This document shows, in pieces, positions 1 to 9,786 of a stretch of DNA of 64,000 nt. A model generated the notes under the pieces. It searched no databases. It saw only the letters and a program-made list of their open reading frames with translations, and was not told the DNA's origin. The first letter of the stretch is position 1. Each line of letters opens with the position of its first letter. A program made the translations under genes and the position numbers. The stretch spans positions 496,001 through 560,000 of the forward strand of contig CAXXDX010000007.1 of NCBI GenBank assembly GCA_963677605.2, written 5' to 3'. Source of the stretch: JAGLOK01 sp963677605 (GTDB lineage Bacteria > Bacillota > Clostridia > Christensenellales > UMGS416).

Positions 1-693
1 GATCCTCAAAACAGGCATCAAATATTGATACAGTCTATTTTAAGAGAACTTAAAAAGAAACAGAAAGAAAACTTTACAATAGGTTCAATGTCGCATTTTG
101 CACCAATTGATATGGCAAACGCTGTTCGAGGAAACACCCTTTTTTATGATTATTACGACAATCCGCAAAAAGTGAAAGCGTTGCTTGGTAGGATAGTCGA
201 TTACACTATAGACTGTCAGCGGGCTTTAAGGGATATAACAGGAGAAGTTGAAGGAGGCTTTACCACGGCTTCTATGTGGATGCCGGGAGATGGACTTTTT
301 ATGTCCGAAGATGCAGGTGACTTGGGTTCATCTGAACTTTATCGGGAGTTTGCTATGCCAGCTACGCAGAAAGTACTCTCGCACTTTGGTGCGGGTTTTG
401 TCCATCACCATGCGAAAGGTTGGCAGATACACAAAGATATAACGAAACTTAAAGATATGACTGCAGTAGAATTCAGTTGGGATCCGAATTGTCCGAGACC
501 GGTGGACCACCTGGATGAGCTATATGCTTATCACACTCATAAAGTACCGCTGCAGATCCGCTGCAGACCTGAAGATATTTACAAAAACATAGAGATTATG
601 AGAAAGTTTAGACTTATTATAATGCTCAATGTTGAAAATGTGGGTGAAGCGCAGGATGTATTGAACTTTCTTAAAGACAAGGGGTTAAGATAA
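1..693 (+). CDS. Uroporphyrinogen decarboxylase-family protein, 5'-truncated by window
   Basis: The frame is open from base 1 with no convincing start, so only the C-terminal part (about 230 residues) is visible; the TTG at 25 has no good ribosome site. The layout resembles the C-terminal half of URO-D superfamily TIM barrels, with a glycine-rich MWMPGDG stretch, an FVHHHAKG strand end and a final LNVENVGEAQDVLNFLKDKG-like helix. It lacks the H-x-C-G zinc motif of the methyltransferase branch, so it is probably neither a true haem-pathway UroD nor a typical MtaA. It abuts a second family member at 694 and belongs to the glycosidase operon that follows. The substrate is unknown. Family call is fairly sure, function is not. 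Confidence 0.7.
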   Translation, partial: DPQNRHQILIQSILRELKKKQKENFTIGSMSHFAPIDMANAVRGNTLFYDYYDNPQKVKALLGRIVDYTIDCQRALRDITGEVEGGFTTASMWMPGDGLFMSEDAGDLGSSELYREFAMPATQKVLSHFGAGFVHHHAKGWQIHKDITKLKDMTAVEFSWDPNCPRPVDHLDELYAYHTHKVPLQIRCRPEDIYKNIEIMRKFRLIIMLNVENVGEAQDVLNFLKDKGLR

Positions 694-1932
694 ATGATTG
701 ACAGAAATGAACAAGCGATAATAAGCGAACTTGCTGCACAATATAATGAAGCGGTAAACAGTGCTGAAAATGCGAGAAGAGTAGCCCTTATACGCGCACA
801 CAATGAGAAGCGAACACGCGAAATGCCTATGATAGGCGAGCTTGGGATGTGGAACTATTGGGTGCGCCAGATGATACTGCCCCAGATTCTAACCACTACG
901 CCTGAGGCGCGTGATGCTGAATCTTATTTCAGGTTCTGGTTATATATGTTCTACGAGGCAGGTGATGACCGGCCTCTTAAACCTTACTATTCTATTGACG
1001 TAGAGCTTACAGGCATGCCTATATTTGGTGTAGGCTCCGAACAGACAAACTCGGAGGCTGATGGTGGAGCTTATCATATAGATCCTGTCATATTAAACGA
1101 TGATGATTTTGACAAGATAAAAAAACCGGCACTTAGTATTGATGAGTATGCTACAAGGATAAAGCGTGAAAAAGTAATGGAACTTGTAAACGGCAATGTG
1201 GCAGTGGACTTATGCCGCGGTCCGTTTCTAAGGGGCTTTACGGCAGACCTTTCTCAGCAGCTTGGATACCTTATGGGAATAGAAAACTTCATGCTTTTCC
1301 CTCATATGTATTCTGAACAAATGCATAGGTTGCTTTCACGTATGCGCGATGGAGTACTTGAAACTTTAAAGAAAAATGAGAAAGATGGCAATGTCAGCCG
1401 AAGTGCGACATTTAACCAATCCGAACCATATTTTGATGATATACCTGACCCAAGAGCAAATGAAAACGGGGTAGGTTTAAATACTCTTGCAGCATTTTTC
1501 GCAGCACAGGAGTATACAGGAGTATCGCCAAGGCAGTTTGAAGAATTTTTATTCAGATATCAAAAGCCAATAATGGAGCTTTTTGCACATATTACGTATG
1601 GCTGTTGCGAGAATCTGACAGATAAAATTGATATACTTCGTACGCTAGAGAATTTACACACAATAGCAGTTACGCCTTCTGCAGATGTTGAAAGATGTGC
1701 GAAACAGATAGGTGAAGATTATATAGTTTCATGGAGGCCTAATCCTACAGATACAGTTTCTGCAGAGTTCAATGAAGAAAAAATACGTAATCTTTTAAAG
1801 CGCTACATGGAAAGCCTTAATGGGTGTTATGCACATCTAATGCTTAAGGATGTGGAAACTGTAGGCGGAGACCCCGGAAGGATAAAGAGTTTTTTTGATA
1901 TGGCGCGTGATGAATTTATAAAAATCAATTAA
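694..1932 (+). CDS. Uroporphyrinogen decarboxylase-like protein (second copy)
   Basis: This 412-residue protein starts directly after the stop of the preceding gene, with AAGGGG upstream. The MWNYWVRQMILPQ opening, the LCRGPFLRG segment and the C-terminal half fit a divergent URO-D superfamily barrel of the type found in pairs in Clostridia sugar loci. I see no H-x-C-G zinc signature. Tight spacing to the upstream relative and to the GH31 gene 13 bases downstream indicates one transcript, so the pair may form a heteromer or act on a product of the glycosidases. No specific reaction can be assigned. Confidence 0.6.
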   Translation: MIDRNEQAIISELAAQYNEAVNSAENARRVALIRAHNEKRTREMPMIGELGMWNYWVRQMILPQILTTTPEARDAESYFRFWLYMFYEAGDDRPLKPYYSIDVELTGMPIFGVGSEQTNSEADGGAYHIDPVILNDDDFDKIKKPALSIDEYATRIKREKVMELVNGNVAVDLCRGPFLRGFTADLSQQLGYLMGIENFMLFPHMYSEQMHRLLSRMRDGVLETLKKNEKDGNVSRSATFNQSEPYFDDIPDPRANENGVGLNTLAAFFAAQEYTGVSPRQFEEFLFRYQKPIMELFAHITYGCCENLTDKIDILRTLENLHTIAVTPSADVERCAKQIGEDYIVSWRPNPTDTVSAEFNEEKIRNLLKRYMESLNGCYAHLMLKDVETVGGDPGRIKSFFDMARDEFIKIN

Positions 1933-1945
1933 TGGGAGAAAGAAT

Positions 1946-4273
1946 ATGAGCGAATTTCATTTGGTACAAAAAGATGTGACACTGGAGCTTAGCCAAAACC
2001 TTATAAATGTCGTATCTTATATGAAATCATGGGAGAAGACAGACAGGGGAGTAAAGCTTATAGCGATAGTTACTCCGCCTAAGTATGACATCAAAAATGC
2101 TGGACTTGAGGGCTTTTCGTCTGGCTATAGCGAGAGTGAAGAAGGTGAAGTGAAAAAGAATGAGAAAGAGATAATCTTTGAAGTGATAAGCGATAAGGTA
2201 CTTCGTATTAAGATTGGAAAAGGCGAAGACATATCCTCTGATTTAGCTGTGATTCCATCCCATATACCTGACCATAAAGTAACGGAAGATGATGTGTTTA
2301 TATATATAAAAACTAACACACATACACTTGAAATACGCAAGAAAGACTGCAACTATGAGCTTAAAAGCAATGAGGATAAGCTTGTGTTAGGCGAAAATCG
2401 CACAGAAAAGTCTGTGTATTTCGGGTACTACACTCCTCCTCTTGGTCAAAGAACAGAAAAAGATGGTATGCTTCATACCTGTCAATCTTTAAGGATGAGA
2501 GATGATGAGGCGTTTTACGGCATGGGTGAGCAATTTATGGATTTTAACAAACGTGGGCTGCGCACAGAGATATGGAATGTGGATCCAGCAAACACCATGT
2601 GCACCCGCTCATATAAAAATATACCCTTTTTTATAAGCAACAAGGGATATGGTGTGTTTGTAAACACTACGCGTAAAACCATATTTGAAATGGGCAGCCA
2701 TAGCAGCGGAGCATATACTATAAGTGCCGAGGGCGAAAGACTTGATTATTTCATTTTCCTGGGAGACACACCTCAGGAGATTGTAGGAGAGTATTATAAA
2801 CTGACAGGCAGACCTGCTATGGTACCTAAGTGGTCTTTTGGCATGTGGTTCAGCTGTATCCGTACGTATAATTCTCAAGAGGCAATGCTGGACAAAGCAA
2901 AAGAAATCCGTGCCAAGGGTTTTCCTGCTGACGTCCTGCATATCGATCCGCCATGGATGGACGGCAAGGACCTGACATCGCATTTGGAGTGGGGAGACAA
3001 TTTTCCTGAGCCTCAAAAGATGCTTGAGGAACTGCATGATATGGGCTTTAAGATATCGATGTGGACTGCACCTTATATACCACTCGGCTGTAAAATATAT
3101 AAAGAGGGCTTGGAGGGAGACTATTTCGTACGCGACGCTGAAGGTGAGCTTATAGTAAACGACGGTCCGATGAACTACTGGAGTCAGGATTTTGTGTATA
3201 TTGACTTTACAAATCCTAAAGCATTTGATTGGTATAAAAACCACCTCATAAAACTGCATGAGGACGGATGTGACATTGTTAAAAACGATCTGGGCGAGCT
3301 TGGTGCTTTGGAAGCGAAATATTACAATGGCATGGACGGCTACGAGGGGCACAACTACTTCACACAAAAGTATGCAGAATGTGTATATGCCGCAGCCCGT
3401 GAGGCAATGGGAGACGATGCTATGATATGGTGCCGTTCAGGTGCTGCAGGAGCTCACAAAAATCCTGTACATTGGGCGGGCGACGTATGGTGCAACTTCC
3501 CGAATATGCGTGGCCAGCTAAGGGCGATACTGGGAGCTTCCATGAGTGGATTTGTATTTTTCTCGCACGATATAGGAGGCTTTGTGGGAGAGCCCAGTCC
3601 TGAACTATATATCAGATGGTATCAGTTTGGTGTTTTCACTTCTCATTCGAGAGCGCATGGGAGCTATCCCCATGAGCCGTGGGACTATGGCGATGAAGCA
3701 GTTGAGATATGCCGCAAGTACACAGACCTTCGCTACAGCCTGCTGCCTCATATATATTCCACATCTACGGATGCTTGCATTGAAGGCTATCCTGTGGTTA
3801 AACCTATGATATGGGACTATGCAGATGACAGAAATGTGACTAATATTGCCGACCAATATATGTTTTGCAATGACTTTTTAGTAGCTCCTGTGTTTGAAAA
3901 GGAAGGTCTAAGGGAAATATATTTACCTGAAGGCGAATGGCTGGACTATGAAACCGGTGAGATCTATAGCGGTAATAAGTGGATAAAAACATATTGTGAG
4001 CTTTCCCGTATGCCTGTGTTTGTGAAACAAGGCGCTTTGATATTTAAGACTCCTCCAAAACAGTTTATAGACAAAAATGAAGACACATGGGAGGATATTA
4101 CGATAGAAATCTTTCCTGAAGAAAACGGTGCTAAAACGTTGTGGATGAATCCTAATGAATCGTGTGATATTAGCTATTCGGTAAAAAACGAAACAATTTC
4201 CGTAAAATGTGATATAGATATCAAGGTTGAGATATTAGGTGACAAAAAATATGATGTTATAATTGAAAAATAA
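1946..4273 (+). CDS. GH31 family alpha-glycosidase (alpha-xylosidase YicI-like)
   Basis: This 775-residue protein has full GH31 length and is cytoplasmic (no signal peptide). GH31 landmarks appear in order: an N-terminal beta domain with FYGMGEQF near residue 190, the barrel, the nucleophile Asp near 448 in KNDLGE, and the acid/base Asp near 513 in HWAGDVW after RSGAAGAHKNPVHW. That last segment closely resembles the YicI-type alpha-xylosidase motif, so isoprimeverose or a related alpha-xyloside is the likeliest substrate; alpha-glucosidase remains possible. It sits between URO-D-like genes in an operon that also encodes a beta-mannosidase. The start is an ATG preceded by GGGAGAAAG. Confidence 0.88.
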   Translation: MSEFHLVQKDVTLELSQNLINVVSYMKSWEKTDRGVKLIAIVTPPKYDIKNAGLEGFSSGYSESEEGEVKKNEKEIIFEVISDKVLRIKIGKGEDISSDLAVIPSHIPDHKVTEDDVFIYIKTNTHTLEIRKKDCNYELKSNEDKLVLGENRTEKSVYFGYYTPPLGQRTEKDGMLHTCQSLRMRDDEAFYGMGEQFMDFNKRGLRTEIWNVDPANTMCTRSYKNIPFFISNKGYGVFVNTTRKTIFEMGSHSSGAYTISAEGERLDYFIFLGDTPQEIVGEYYKLTGRPAMVPKWSFGMWFSCIRTYNSQEAMLDKAKEIRAKGFPADVLHIDPPWMDGKDLTSHLEWGDNFPEPQKMLEELHDMGFKISMWTAPYIPLGCKIYKEGLEGDYFVRDAEGELIVNDGPMNYWSQDFVYIDFTNPKAFDWYKNHLIKLHEDGCDIVKNDLGELGALEAKYYNGMDGYEGHNYFTQKYAECVYAAAREAMGDDAMIWCRSGAAGAHKNPVHWAGDVWCNFPNMRGQLRAILGASMSGFVFFSHDIGGFVGEPSPELYIRWYQFGVFTSHSRAHGSYPHEPWDYGDEAVEICRKYTDLRYSLLPHIYSTSTDACIEGYPVVKPMIWDYADDRNVTNIADQYMFCNDFLVAPVFEKEGLREIYLPEGEWLDYETGEIYSGNKWIKTYCELSRMPVFVKQGALIFKTPPKQFIDKNEDTWEDITIEIFPEENGAKTLWMNPNESCDISYSVKNETISVKCDIDIKVEILGDKKYDVIIEK

Positions 4274-4322
4274 TCTTTTTGGTAAAATAATTGCTTAAAT
4301 TGACTATTGAAAAGAGGGCAAA

Positions 4323-5402
4323 ATGACTACAAGAGAAAATCTGATATCAATGTATAAAAGGCGGGGATATGAACGAGCTCCTGTGGAGTTTGACTTGTGC
4401 CCGGCACTTCTTGAAAAGTTTTATGAGTATACAGGCGATGACACAAAAGATTACAGGGATTACTTTGGCTTTGATATGCGATATGTGGATATACTTCCCG
4501 CCAAAAAAGCTGAAGATGAAATGTATCTTAAATATTTTGACCGCAAATTCGCTGAAGGATTTCATGTAAATGAATACGGAGTTGTAAGCGAGCCGGGTAG
4601 CGAATATGCACTGCATATGACACATATGAATCATCCTATGGAGCGTTTGTGCGAGCTTAAACAGCTGGAGGAATATCCATTTCCGCAGTTTGATATAAGC
4701 TTTGGAGAAAAGCAGAAAAGTCAGGTGGAAGCAATACACAATGCAGGTCTTGTGGCAACTGCTGACTATGCTTGTACCATATGGGAGCGCAGCTGGTATA
4801 TGAGGAGCATGCCGGAGCTAATGTGCGATATGATGTGTGGTGATGCAAAAGCCGAGTTTTTGCTTGATAAACTAACATCGGATGCAATATTGCAGTGCGA
4901 AAGTTTAGCTTATGCAGGGGTGGATATTTTGCGTCTTGGCGATGATATTGGAATGCAAAAAACAATAATGATGAGCGAAGAACTCTATAGGAAGTGGATA
5001 AAGCCTCGGCTTAAAAAAGTAATAGAAGCAGTGAAAAAAATTAAACCGAATATACTTATACAGTACCACTCGTGTGGGTATGTTACACCATTTATCGCCG
5101 ACTTGATTGATGTTGGTGTGGATATATTAAATCCTGTACAGCCCGAATGTATGGACTTTAAAGAAATACATGCAAAATTCGGCAAAAACCTTTCATTTAA
5201 CGGGACTGTAGGAACACAGACAATTATGCCTTTCGGCACAACTAATGATGTGAAAAAGACTGTGAGGCAAAACCTTGAGACAGCGGGTAGTGTGGGTGGA
5301 CTACTTTGCGCACCTACTCATCTTTTAGAGCCTGAAGTACCATGGGACAACGTTTTGGCTTATGTGGAAGCAGTAAGAGATTTTAACCCTAATAAAGTAT
5401 AA
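4323..5402 (+). CDS. URO-D superfamily protein with MtaA-type zinc motif
   Basis: This 359-residue TIM-barrel protein belongs to the uroporphyrinogen decarboxylase superfamily. It carries His249-Ser-Cys251-Gly in YHSCGYV and a later Cys329 in LLCAPTH. This H-x-C...C pattern is the zinc site of corrinoid-dependent methyltransferases (MtaA/MtbA type) and is absent from genuine UroD, so a methyl transfer role is more plausible than haem synthesis (inference). No corrinoid protein or reactivase is visible in the window. The gene is preceded by GAAAAGAGGG and followed 11 bases later by the beta-mannosidase gene. Family members of this type are commonly annotated in Clostridia sugar clusters without a known role. 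Confidence 0.75.
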   Translation: MTTRENLISMYKRRGYERAPVEFDLCPALLEKFYEYTGDDTKDYRDYFGFDMRYVDILPAKKAEDEMYLKYFDRKFAEGFHVNEYGVVSEPGSEYALHMTHMNHPMERLCELKQLEEYPFPQFDISFGEKQKSQVEAIHNAGLVATADYACTIWERSWYMRSMPELMCDMMCGDAKAEFLLDKLTSDAILQCESLAYAGVDILRLGDDIGMQKTIMMSEELYRKWIKPRLKKVIEAVKKIKPNILIQYHSCGYVTPFIADLIDVGVDILNPVQPECMDFKEIHAKFGKNLSFNGTVGTQTIMPFGTTNDVKKTVRQNLETAGSVGGLLCAPTHLLEPEVPWDNVLAYVEAVRDFNPNKV

Positions 5403-5413
5403 AAGAGGTAACG

Positions 5414-7909
5414 ATGAAGAAAATTTATTTGAATGGAAAATGGGAAGCATTTGGCGGGGAGTATAGTAGCATAAAAGCACAAATACCGGGATGCATACAT
5501 ACTGATCTATTAGATAACGGGTTGATAGAAGACCCGTATTACAGAGATAACGAAAAAGAACAGATGTGGATAGGAGAAACCGACTGGACGTATGAAAGGT
5601 CTTTTGATGTAAGTGCGGATGTACTTTCCCATGAGTATGTAAAGCTTGTCTGCTATGGACTAGATACATTTGCGGAAGTTAAATTAAATGGGGAAATTGT
5701 TGCAGCAACGGATAATGCATTCCGCACATGGGAGTTTGACGTAAAACAAAACCTTAAAGAAGGCGACAATCAAATAAGCATAAAGTTTACTTCCACTTAT
5801 CCTTATATGAAAGAAAAAATCGATAAGCGTTGGCTTACTATTACAGGGATAAATCACCATAGAGTAACTGGAAGCAACTATGTTCGCAAAAGCCAATGCA
5901 ACTACGGTTGGGACTGGGGTCCTATGTGCGTGACAGCGGGAATATGGCGTGATATAGAAATACAGGCATATGACGAAGCGAAGATAGGCGATGTGCATAT
6001 AACACAAAACCATAGCAAAGAAAGAGTGGAGCTTGATATAAAAACAATACTTAAAGATTATGATAACTCAAAGATTAGGGCTAAAGTTGCGGTTTCATTT
6101 GAAGATGAGACTGTTTGTGAAAAGACATATGATATCACAAGCGAAACATCATCCGTAAAGATTGATATAGAAAATCCAAAACTGTGGTGGCCGAATAACC
6201 TCGGAGAGCAGAATTTGTACGATGTTAGGGTTGATCTGATTGGGCAAGAGGGTCAAAAGTTAGATGAAAAAAATACACACATAGGTCTACGCACGCTAAT
6301 ACTGGATAGGCATGACGACAAGTGGGGGGAAAGTTTTCAGTTTAAGGTGAATGGAGTACCTTTTTTTGCAAAGGGTGCAAACTGGATTCCGATAGATACT
6401 TTCGTTACACGCGGCAGCGAAGAATTTTACAGACAGCTGTTGACTGACTCCCAAGAAGCTAATATGAATTTTATACGTGTATGGGGCGGAGGCATATACG
6501 AGCAGGATATATTTTATGATTTGTGCGACGAGCTTGGTATCTGCGTATGGCAGGACTTTATGTTCGCGTGCTCTGCGTATCCTGTTTATGATGAAGCTTG
6601 GCTTGATACATTCAAAAAGGAAGCTGCAGATAATATAAAAAGAATTCGTTCACACCCATCAATAGCACTCTGGTGCGGAAACAATGAACTTGAGCATATG
6701 GGATATATGATAACAGGTGAAGTGGATAAGCAAAACGGCACTATGAGCTGGGAAGAGTATAAATATCTGTTTGAAGAAATTATACCCGAATTGCTTGAAG
6801 AGTACGACGGCGAGCACGACTACTGGGTATCATCATCGCATACGCCGGGAGAAAACAGATTGGAGCCAAACGATCCTACCCGCGGCGATGCTCACCTATG
6901 GGAAGTGTGGCACGGAAGAGAGCCGTTTGAGTGGTACAGAACATGTGAACATAGATTCAATTCAGAGTTTGGGTTTCAATCGTTCCCTGAGCCTAAAGTG
7001 GTCAAAAGTTATACTCTTCCGGAAGACCGCAACATCACAAGCTTTATAATGGAAAAGCATCAACGCAGCGGAATAGGTAATGATGCAATATTGCAATACA
7101 TGTTGTCATGGTTCCAACTGCCTACAAGCTTTGACATGCTTCTTTGGGCATCGCAGATACTGCAAAGCCTCGCAATAAAATATGCAGTGGAGCACTGGAG
7201 ACGTAAGATGCCGCAGGGCATGGGTACCCTCTACTGGCAGCTGAATGATTGCTGGCCTGTAGCAAGCTGGTCGTCCATAGACTATATAGGCAACTGGAAA
7301 GCGCTGCACTACAGCGCCAAGCGTTTTTTCAACCCTGTGCTAATATCGGGAGTGGAAGACAAGGAGAAACAAACTGTCGATATACACCTATCAAACGATA
7401 CGCTTGAAGATCAAAAGGGTAAAGTTATATGGAAGCTTATGAACCTGAACGGAACCTTAGAGCAAAGCGGCGAGTTTGTAGCAGAGATAGATGCAAATAC
7501 ATCAGATAAAGTGGAGACACTAAACCTGTCGGACGCAGTCAAAAAAGCGGGAAGCATACGTGATGCTATTCTGTTTTATTCGTTCATTAGGGATGGGAAA
7601 GAAGTAAGCTCAAATACAACGTATTTCGAGAGACCTAAGCATATAAAGCTACAGAAGCCAAAATATGAAATTGATATAAAACAGATAAATGCAAAAAAAT
7701 ATGAGGTAACTATTAAATCTGACAAACCTGCTCTCTGGGTGTGGCCGGACATAGAAGGTGTGGCTGCAAAATATTCTGACAGATTCTTTGATTTGGATGG
7801 TAAAAACGAAAAAATTGTTATTATATCATTGAAAAGCGATATGATTGAAAAAGAGTTTGCGCTAAAATTAAACATAAATTCTATAACTGATACGTATTCG
7901 AATAAATAA
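5414..7909 (+). CDS. GH2 beta-mannosidase
   Basis: This 831-residue cytoplasmic enzyme releases non-reducing beta-mannose from mannosides or N-glycan cores. The N-terminal GH2 sugar-binding domain carries WTYERSFDV and CNYGWDWGP, the latter typical of beta-mannosidases (CsMan/BtMan2A type) rather than beta-galactosidases. The acid/base Glu425 lies in WCGNNELE and the nucleophile Glu518 in NSEFGFQSFP. The C-terminal beta domains follow from about residue 640. It starts 11 bases after the previous stop with an AGAGGT ribosome site. The mannose it frees would feed the mannose/lyxose isomerase encoded 25 bases downstream. Length and motifs are complete. Confidence 0.92.
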   Translation: MKKIYLNGKWEAFGGEYSSIKAQIPGCIHTDLLDNGLIEDPYYRDNEKEQMWIGETDWTYERSFDVSADVLSHEYVKLVCYGLDTFAEVKLNGEIVAATDNAFRTWEFDVKQNLKEGDNQISIKFTSTYPYMKEKIDKRWLTITGINHHRVTGSNYVRKSQCNYGWDWGPMCVTAGIWRDIEIQAYDEAKIGDVHITQNHSKERVELDIKTILKDYDNSKIRAKVAVSFEDETVCEKTYDITSETSSVKIDIENPKLWWPNNLGEQNLYDVRVDLIGQEGQKLDEKNTHIGLRTLILDRHDDKWGESFQFKVNGVPFFAKGANWIPIDTFVTRGSEEFYRQLLTDSQEANMNFIRVWGGGIYEQDIFYDLCDELGICVWQDFMFACSAYPVYDEAWLDTFKKEAADNIKRIRSHPSIALWCGNNELEHMGYMITGEVDKQNGTMSWEEYKYLFEEIIPELLEEYDGEHDYWVSSSHTPGENRLEPNDPTRGDAHLWEVWHGREPFEWYRTCEHRFNSEFGFQSFPEPKVVKSYTLPEDRNITSFIMEKHQRSGIGNDAILQYMLSWFQLPTSFDMLLWASQILQSLAIKYAVEHWRRKMPQGMGTLYWQLNDCWPVASWSSIDYIGNWKALHYSAKRFFNPVLISGVEDKEKQTVDIHLSNDTLEDQKGKVIWKLMNLNGTLEQSGEFVAEIDANTSDKVETLNLSDAVKKAGSIRDAILFYSFIRDGKEVSSNTTYFERPKHIKLQKPKYEIDIKQINAKKYEVTIKSDKPALWVWPDIEGVAAKYSDRFFDLDGKNEKIVIISLKSDMIEKEFALKLNINSITDTYSNK

Positions 7910-7934
7910 TTTTTTTAGTATTTAGAGGTAAGAA

Positions 7935-8612
7935 ATGAAACGAAGCGAAATAAATGCAGCGATAAAGCGTATGGAAGAATTAATAGACGAATGTCGGTTC
8001 AAGCTTCCGCCTTTCTGCGGGTTTACACCGGAAGAATGGAAAAACAAAGACAGTTCATATGATGAAGTGCGCGACAATATGCTGGGCTGGGATGTAACAG
8101 ACTACGGAGAGGGTAAGTTCGATGAATTCGGCTTTACACTGATAACGCTTAGAAACGGTAATCTGAACAATGACAAGTATATAAAGTCATATGCCGAGAA
8201 GCTGCTCATGCTGGAAGAAGGCCAGTATGCACCTATGCACTTTCATTGGAACAAGATGGAGGATATCATAAACCGCGGCGGCGGCAATGTACTTATTAAA
8301 GTATATAATTCCACCGATGACGGGGAATTTGCGGATACAGATGTAAAAATAAATACCGACGGCCGCGAATATTACGTGAAAGCTGGCACACAGGTGCGTC
8401 TTACACCGGGTGAAAGCATAACGATATACCCATATATGTATCACGATTTCACAATAGAGGAAGGCTCAGGTGCAGTGCTTCTCGGTGAGGTATCAATGGT
8501 AAATGATGATAACAAGGACAACAGATTCTATGAGGAGATTGGTAGGTTCCCCGCTGTGGAGGAAGACGAAGCGCCTTACAGACTGCTGTGCAATGAATAT
8601 CCGAAAGCATAA
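7935..8612 (+). CDS. D-lyxose/D-mannose isomerase (cupin type)
   Basis: This 225-residue protein resembles D-lyxose ketol-isomerases (DUF1498 type), metal-dependent cupins that convert lyxose to xylulose and mannose to fructose. The cupin core is visible as PMHFHWNKMEDIINRGGG, giving the His-x-His and Glu metal ligands, with a later His in YMYHDFTIEEG. It lies immediately behind the beta-mannosidase gene and upstream of sugar dehydrogenase and phosphofructokinase genes, so conversion of free mannose to fructose is the natural role in this operon (inference from context). Ribosome site AGAGGT. It is the last gene of the tight run; a 136-base gap follows. Confidence 0.85.
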   Translation: MKRSEINAAIKRMEELIDECRFKLPPFCGFTPEEWKNKDSSYDEVRDNMLGWDVTDYGEGKFDEFGFTLITLRNGNLNNDKYIKSYAEKLLMLEEGQYAPMHFHWNKMEDIINRGGGNVLIKVYNSTDDGEFADTDVKINTDGREYYVKAGTQVRLTPGESITIYPYMYHDFTIEEGSGAVLLGEVSMVNDDNKDNRFYEEIGRFPAVEEDEAPYRLLCNEYPKA

Positions 8613-8748
8613 AGTCTATAAAAAAGTGATAAATTGAATTGCCGAAATCGCTTTATAGGCTTAAATATGGCATTCTGCTACTCGTAACATCATATTGTAA
8701 TAACATGAGGTCTTAAGAGATATACATTACAAGAAAGGAGATACAATT

Positions 8749-9768
8749 TTGAAAGGTGCAGTATTTTATAAAAAAGGTGATTTAAGAGTCGAAGAATTCG
8801 AAAAAAGAAAGCCAAAAAGATACGAGGCAACCATAAAAGTTGAATATTGCGGAGTGTGCGGAACTGACAGACATATATTTGCTGGTGCAGAAGGCGCGGG
8901 ATATACTCCACCGGGAACTGTGCTCGGGCATGAATTTTCGGGAGTTGTCGTTGAAGTGGGTGAAGATGTTAAAGATATTGCTGTAGGTGATAGAGTTTGT
9001 GTTGATCCTAATGATATGTGTGGTAAATGCTATTATTGCAGACAGGGTATGGGGCATTTTTGTGAAGATATGACTGGAATTGGGACTGGTGTTAATGGCG
9101 GTTTTGCTGAATATTGCACAGTAAACGCAAAACAGGTATATAAGCTTCCTGAGGGACTTTCGCTGAAGGCTGCTGCAATGGCAGAACCTGTAGCTTGCTG
9201 CCTGCATGGGATGGATTTAACAAATGTATCTCAGGGAGAAACTGTAATGATAATCGGCGGAGGGACTATCGGCATGATAATGCTCCAACTGGCAAAGATC
9301 GCGGGCGCTGCAAGGCTTATTATGATGGAACCAATACAATCTAAAAGAGAATTATCGCTAAAGCTTGGCGCTAATATTACGATTGATCCAGTGAATGAAA
9401 ACATTGAAGAAATACTCGAAACAAATTCTATTAAACAGATTGATAAGGTAATTGAATGTGTAGGATTCGTTGACACTATGAAAACTGCTATAAAGTATAC
9501 AGGAAAAGGTGGTACTACAATGCTGTTCGGTCTTACTGATCCTGACAGTGAGATGCCAATAAAACCATTTGAAATATTCAAAAATGAAATAACGGTAAAA
9601 GCATCGTTTATAAATCCATACACACAAATGAGAGCTATTAATATTCTTGCATCTGGCGCTATAGATGTTGAAAGTCTCATAACGGACATTGTGCCTCTTG
9701 ATGAGATAAATGATGTGTTTGAAACTGATAAGTATAAAACAAGCGGTAAAATACTGATAAAACCATAA
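8749..9768 (+). CDS. Zinc-dependent MDR alcohol/polyol dehydrogenase
   Basis: This 339-residue medium-chain dehydrogenase uses a TTG start 8 bases after a strong AAAGGAG, the only sensible start. Catalytic zinc ligands are Cys37, His61 and Glu62 (GHE motif); the structural zinc has four cysteines at 91, 94, 97 and 105; the Rossmann motif is IIGGGTIG. This is the sorbitol/threonine dehydrogenase branch, which oxidises secondary alcohols of polyols or sugars with NAD(P). Context (mannose isomerase upstream, phosphofructokinase downstream) suggests a hexitol or sugar substrate such as mannitol, but the sequence does not settle this. Confidence 0.88.
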   Translation: MKGAVFYKKGDLRVEEFEKRKPKRYEATIKVEYCGVCGTDRHIFAGAEGAGYTPPGTVLGHEFSGVVVEVGEDVKDIAVGDRVCVDPNDMCGKCYYCRQGMGHFCEDMTGIGTGVNGGFAEYCTVNAKQVYKLPEGLSLKAAAMAEPVACCLHGMDLTNVSQGETVMIIGGGTIGMIMLQLAKIAGAARLIMMEPIQSKRELSLKLGANITIDPVNENIEEILETNSIKQIDKVIECVGFVDTMKTAIKYTGKGGTTMLFGLTDPDSEMPIKPFEIFKNEITVKASFINPYTQMRAINILASGAIDVESLITDIVPLDEINDVFETDKYKTSGKILIKP

Positions 9769-9786
9769 AATTTAAGGGAGAAACAA

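Noticed and set aside
2609..3367. 252-codon minus-strand frame within the GH31 gene
   Set aside because: Antisense to the conserved GH31 barrel, no recognisable domain or ribosome site.
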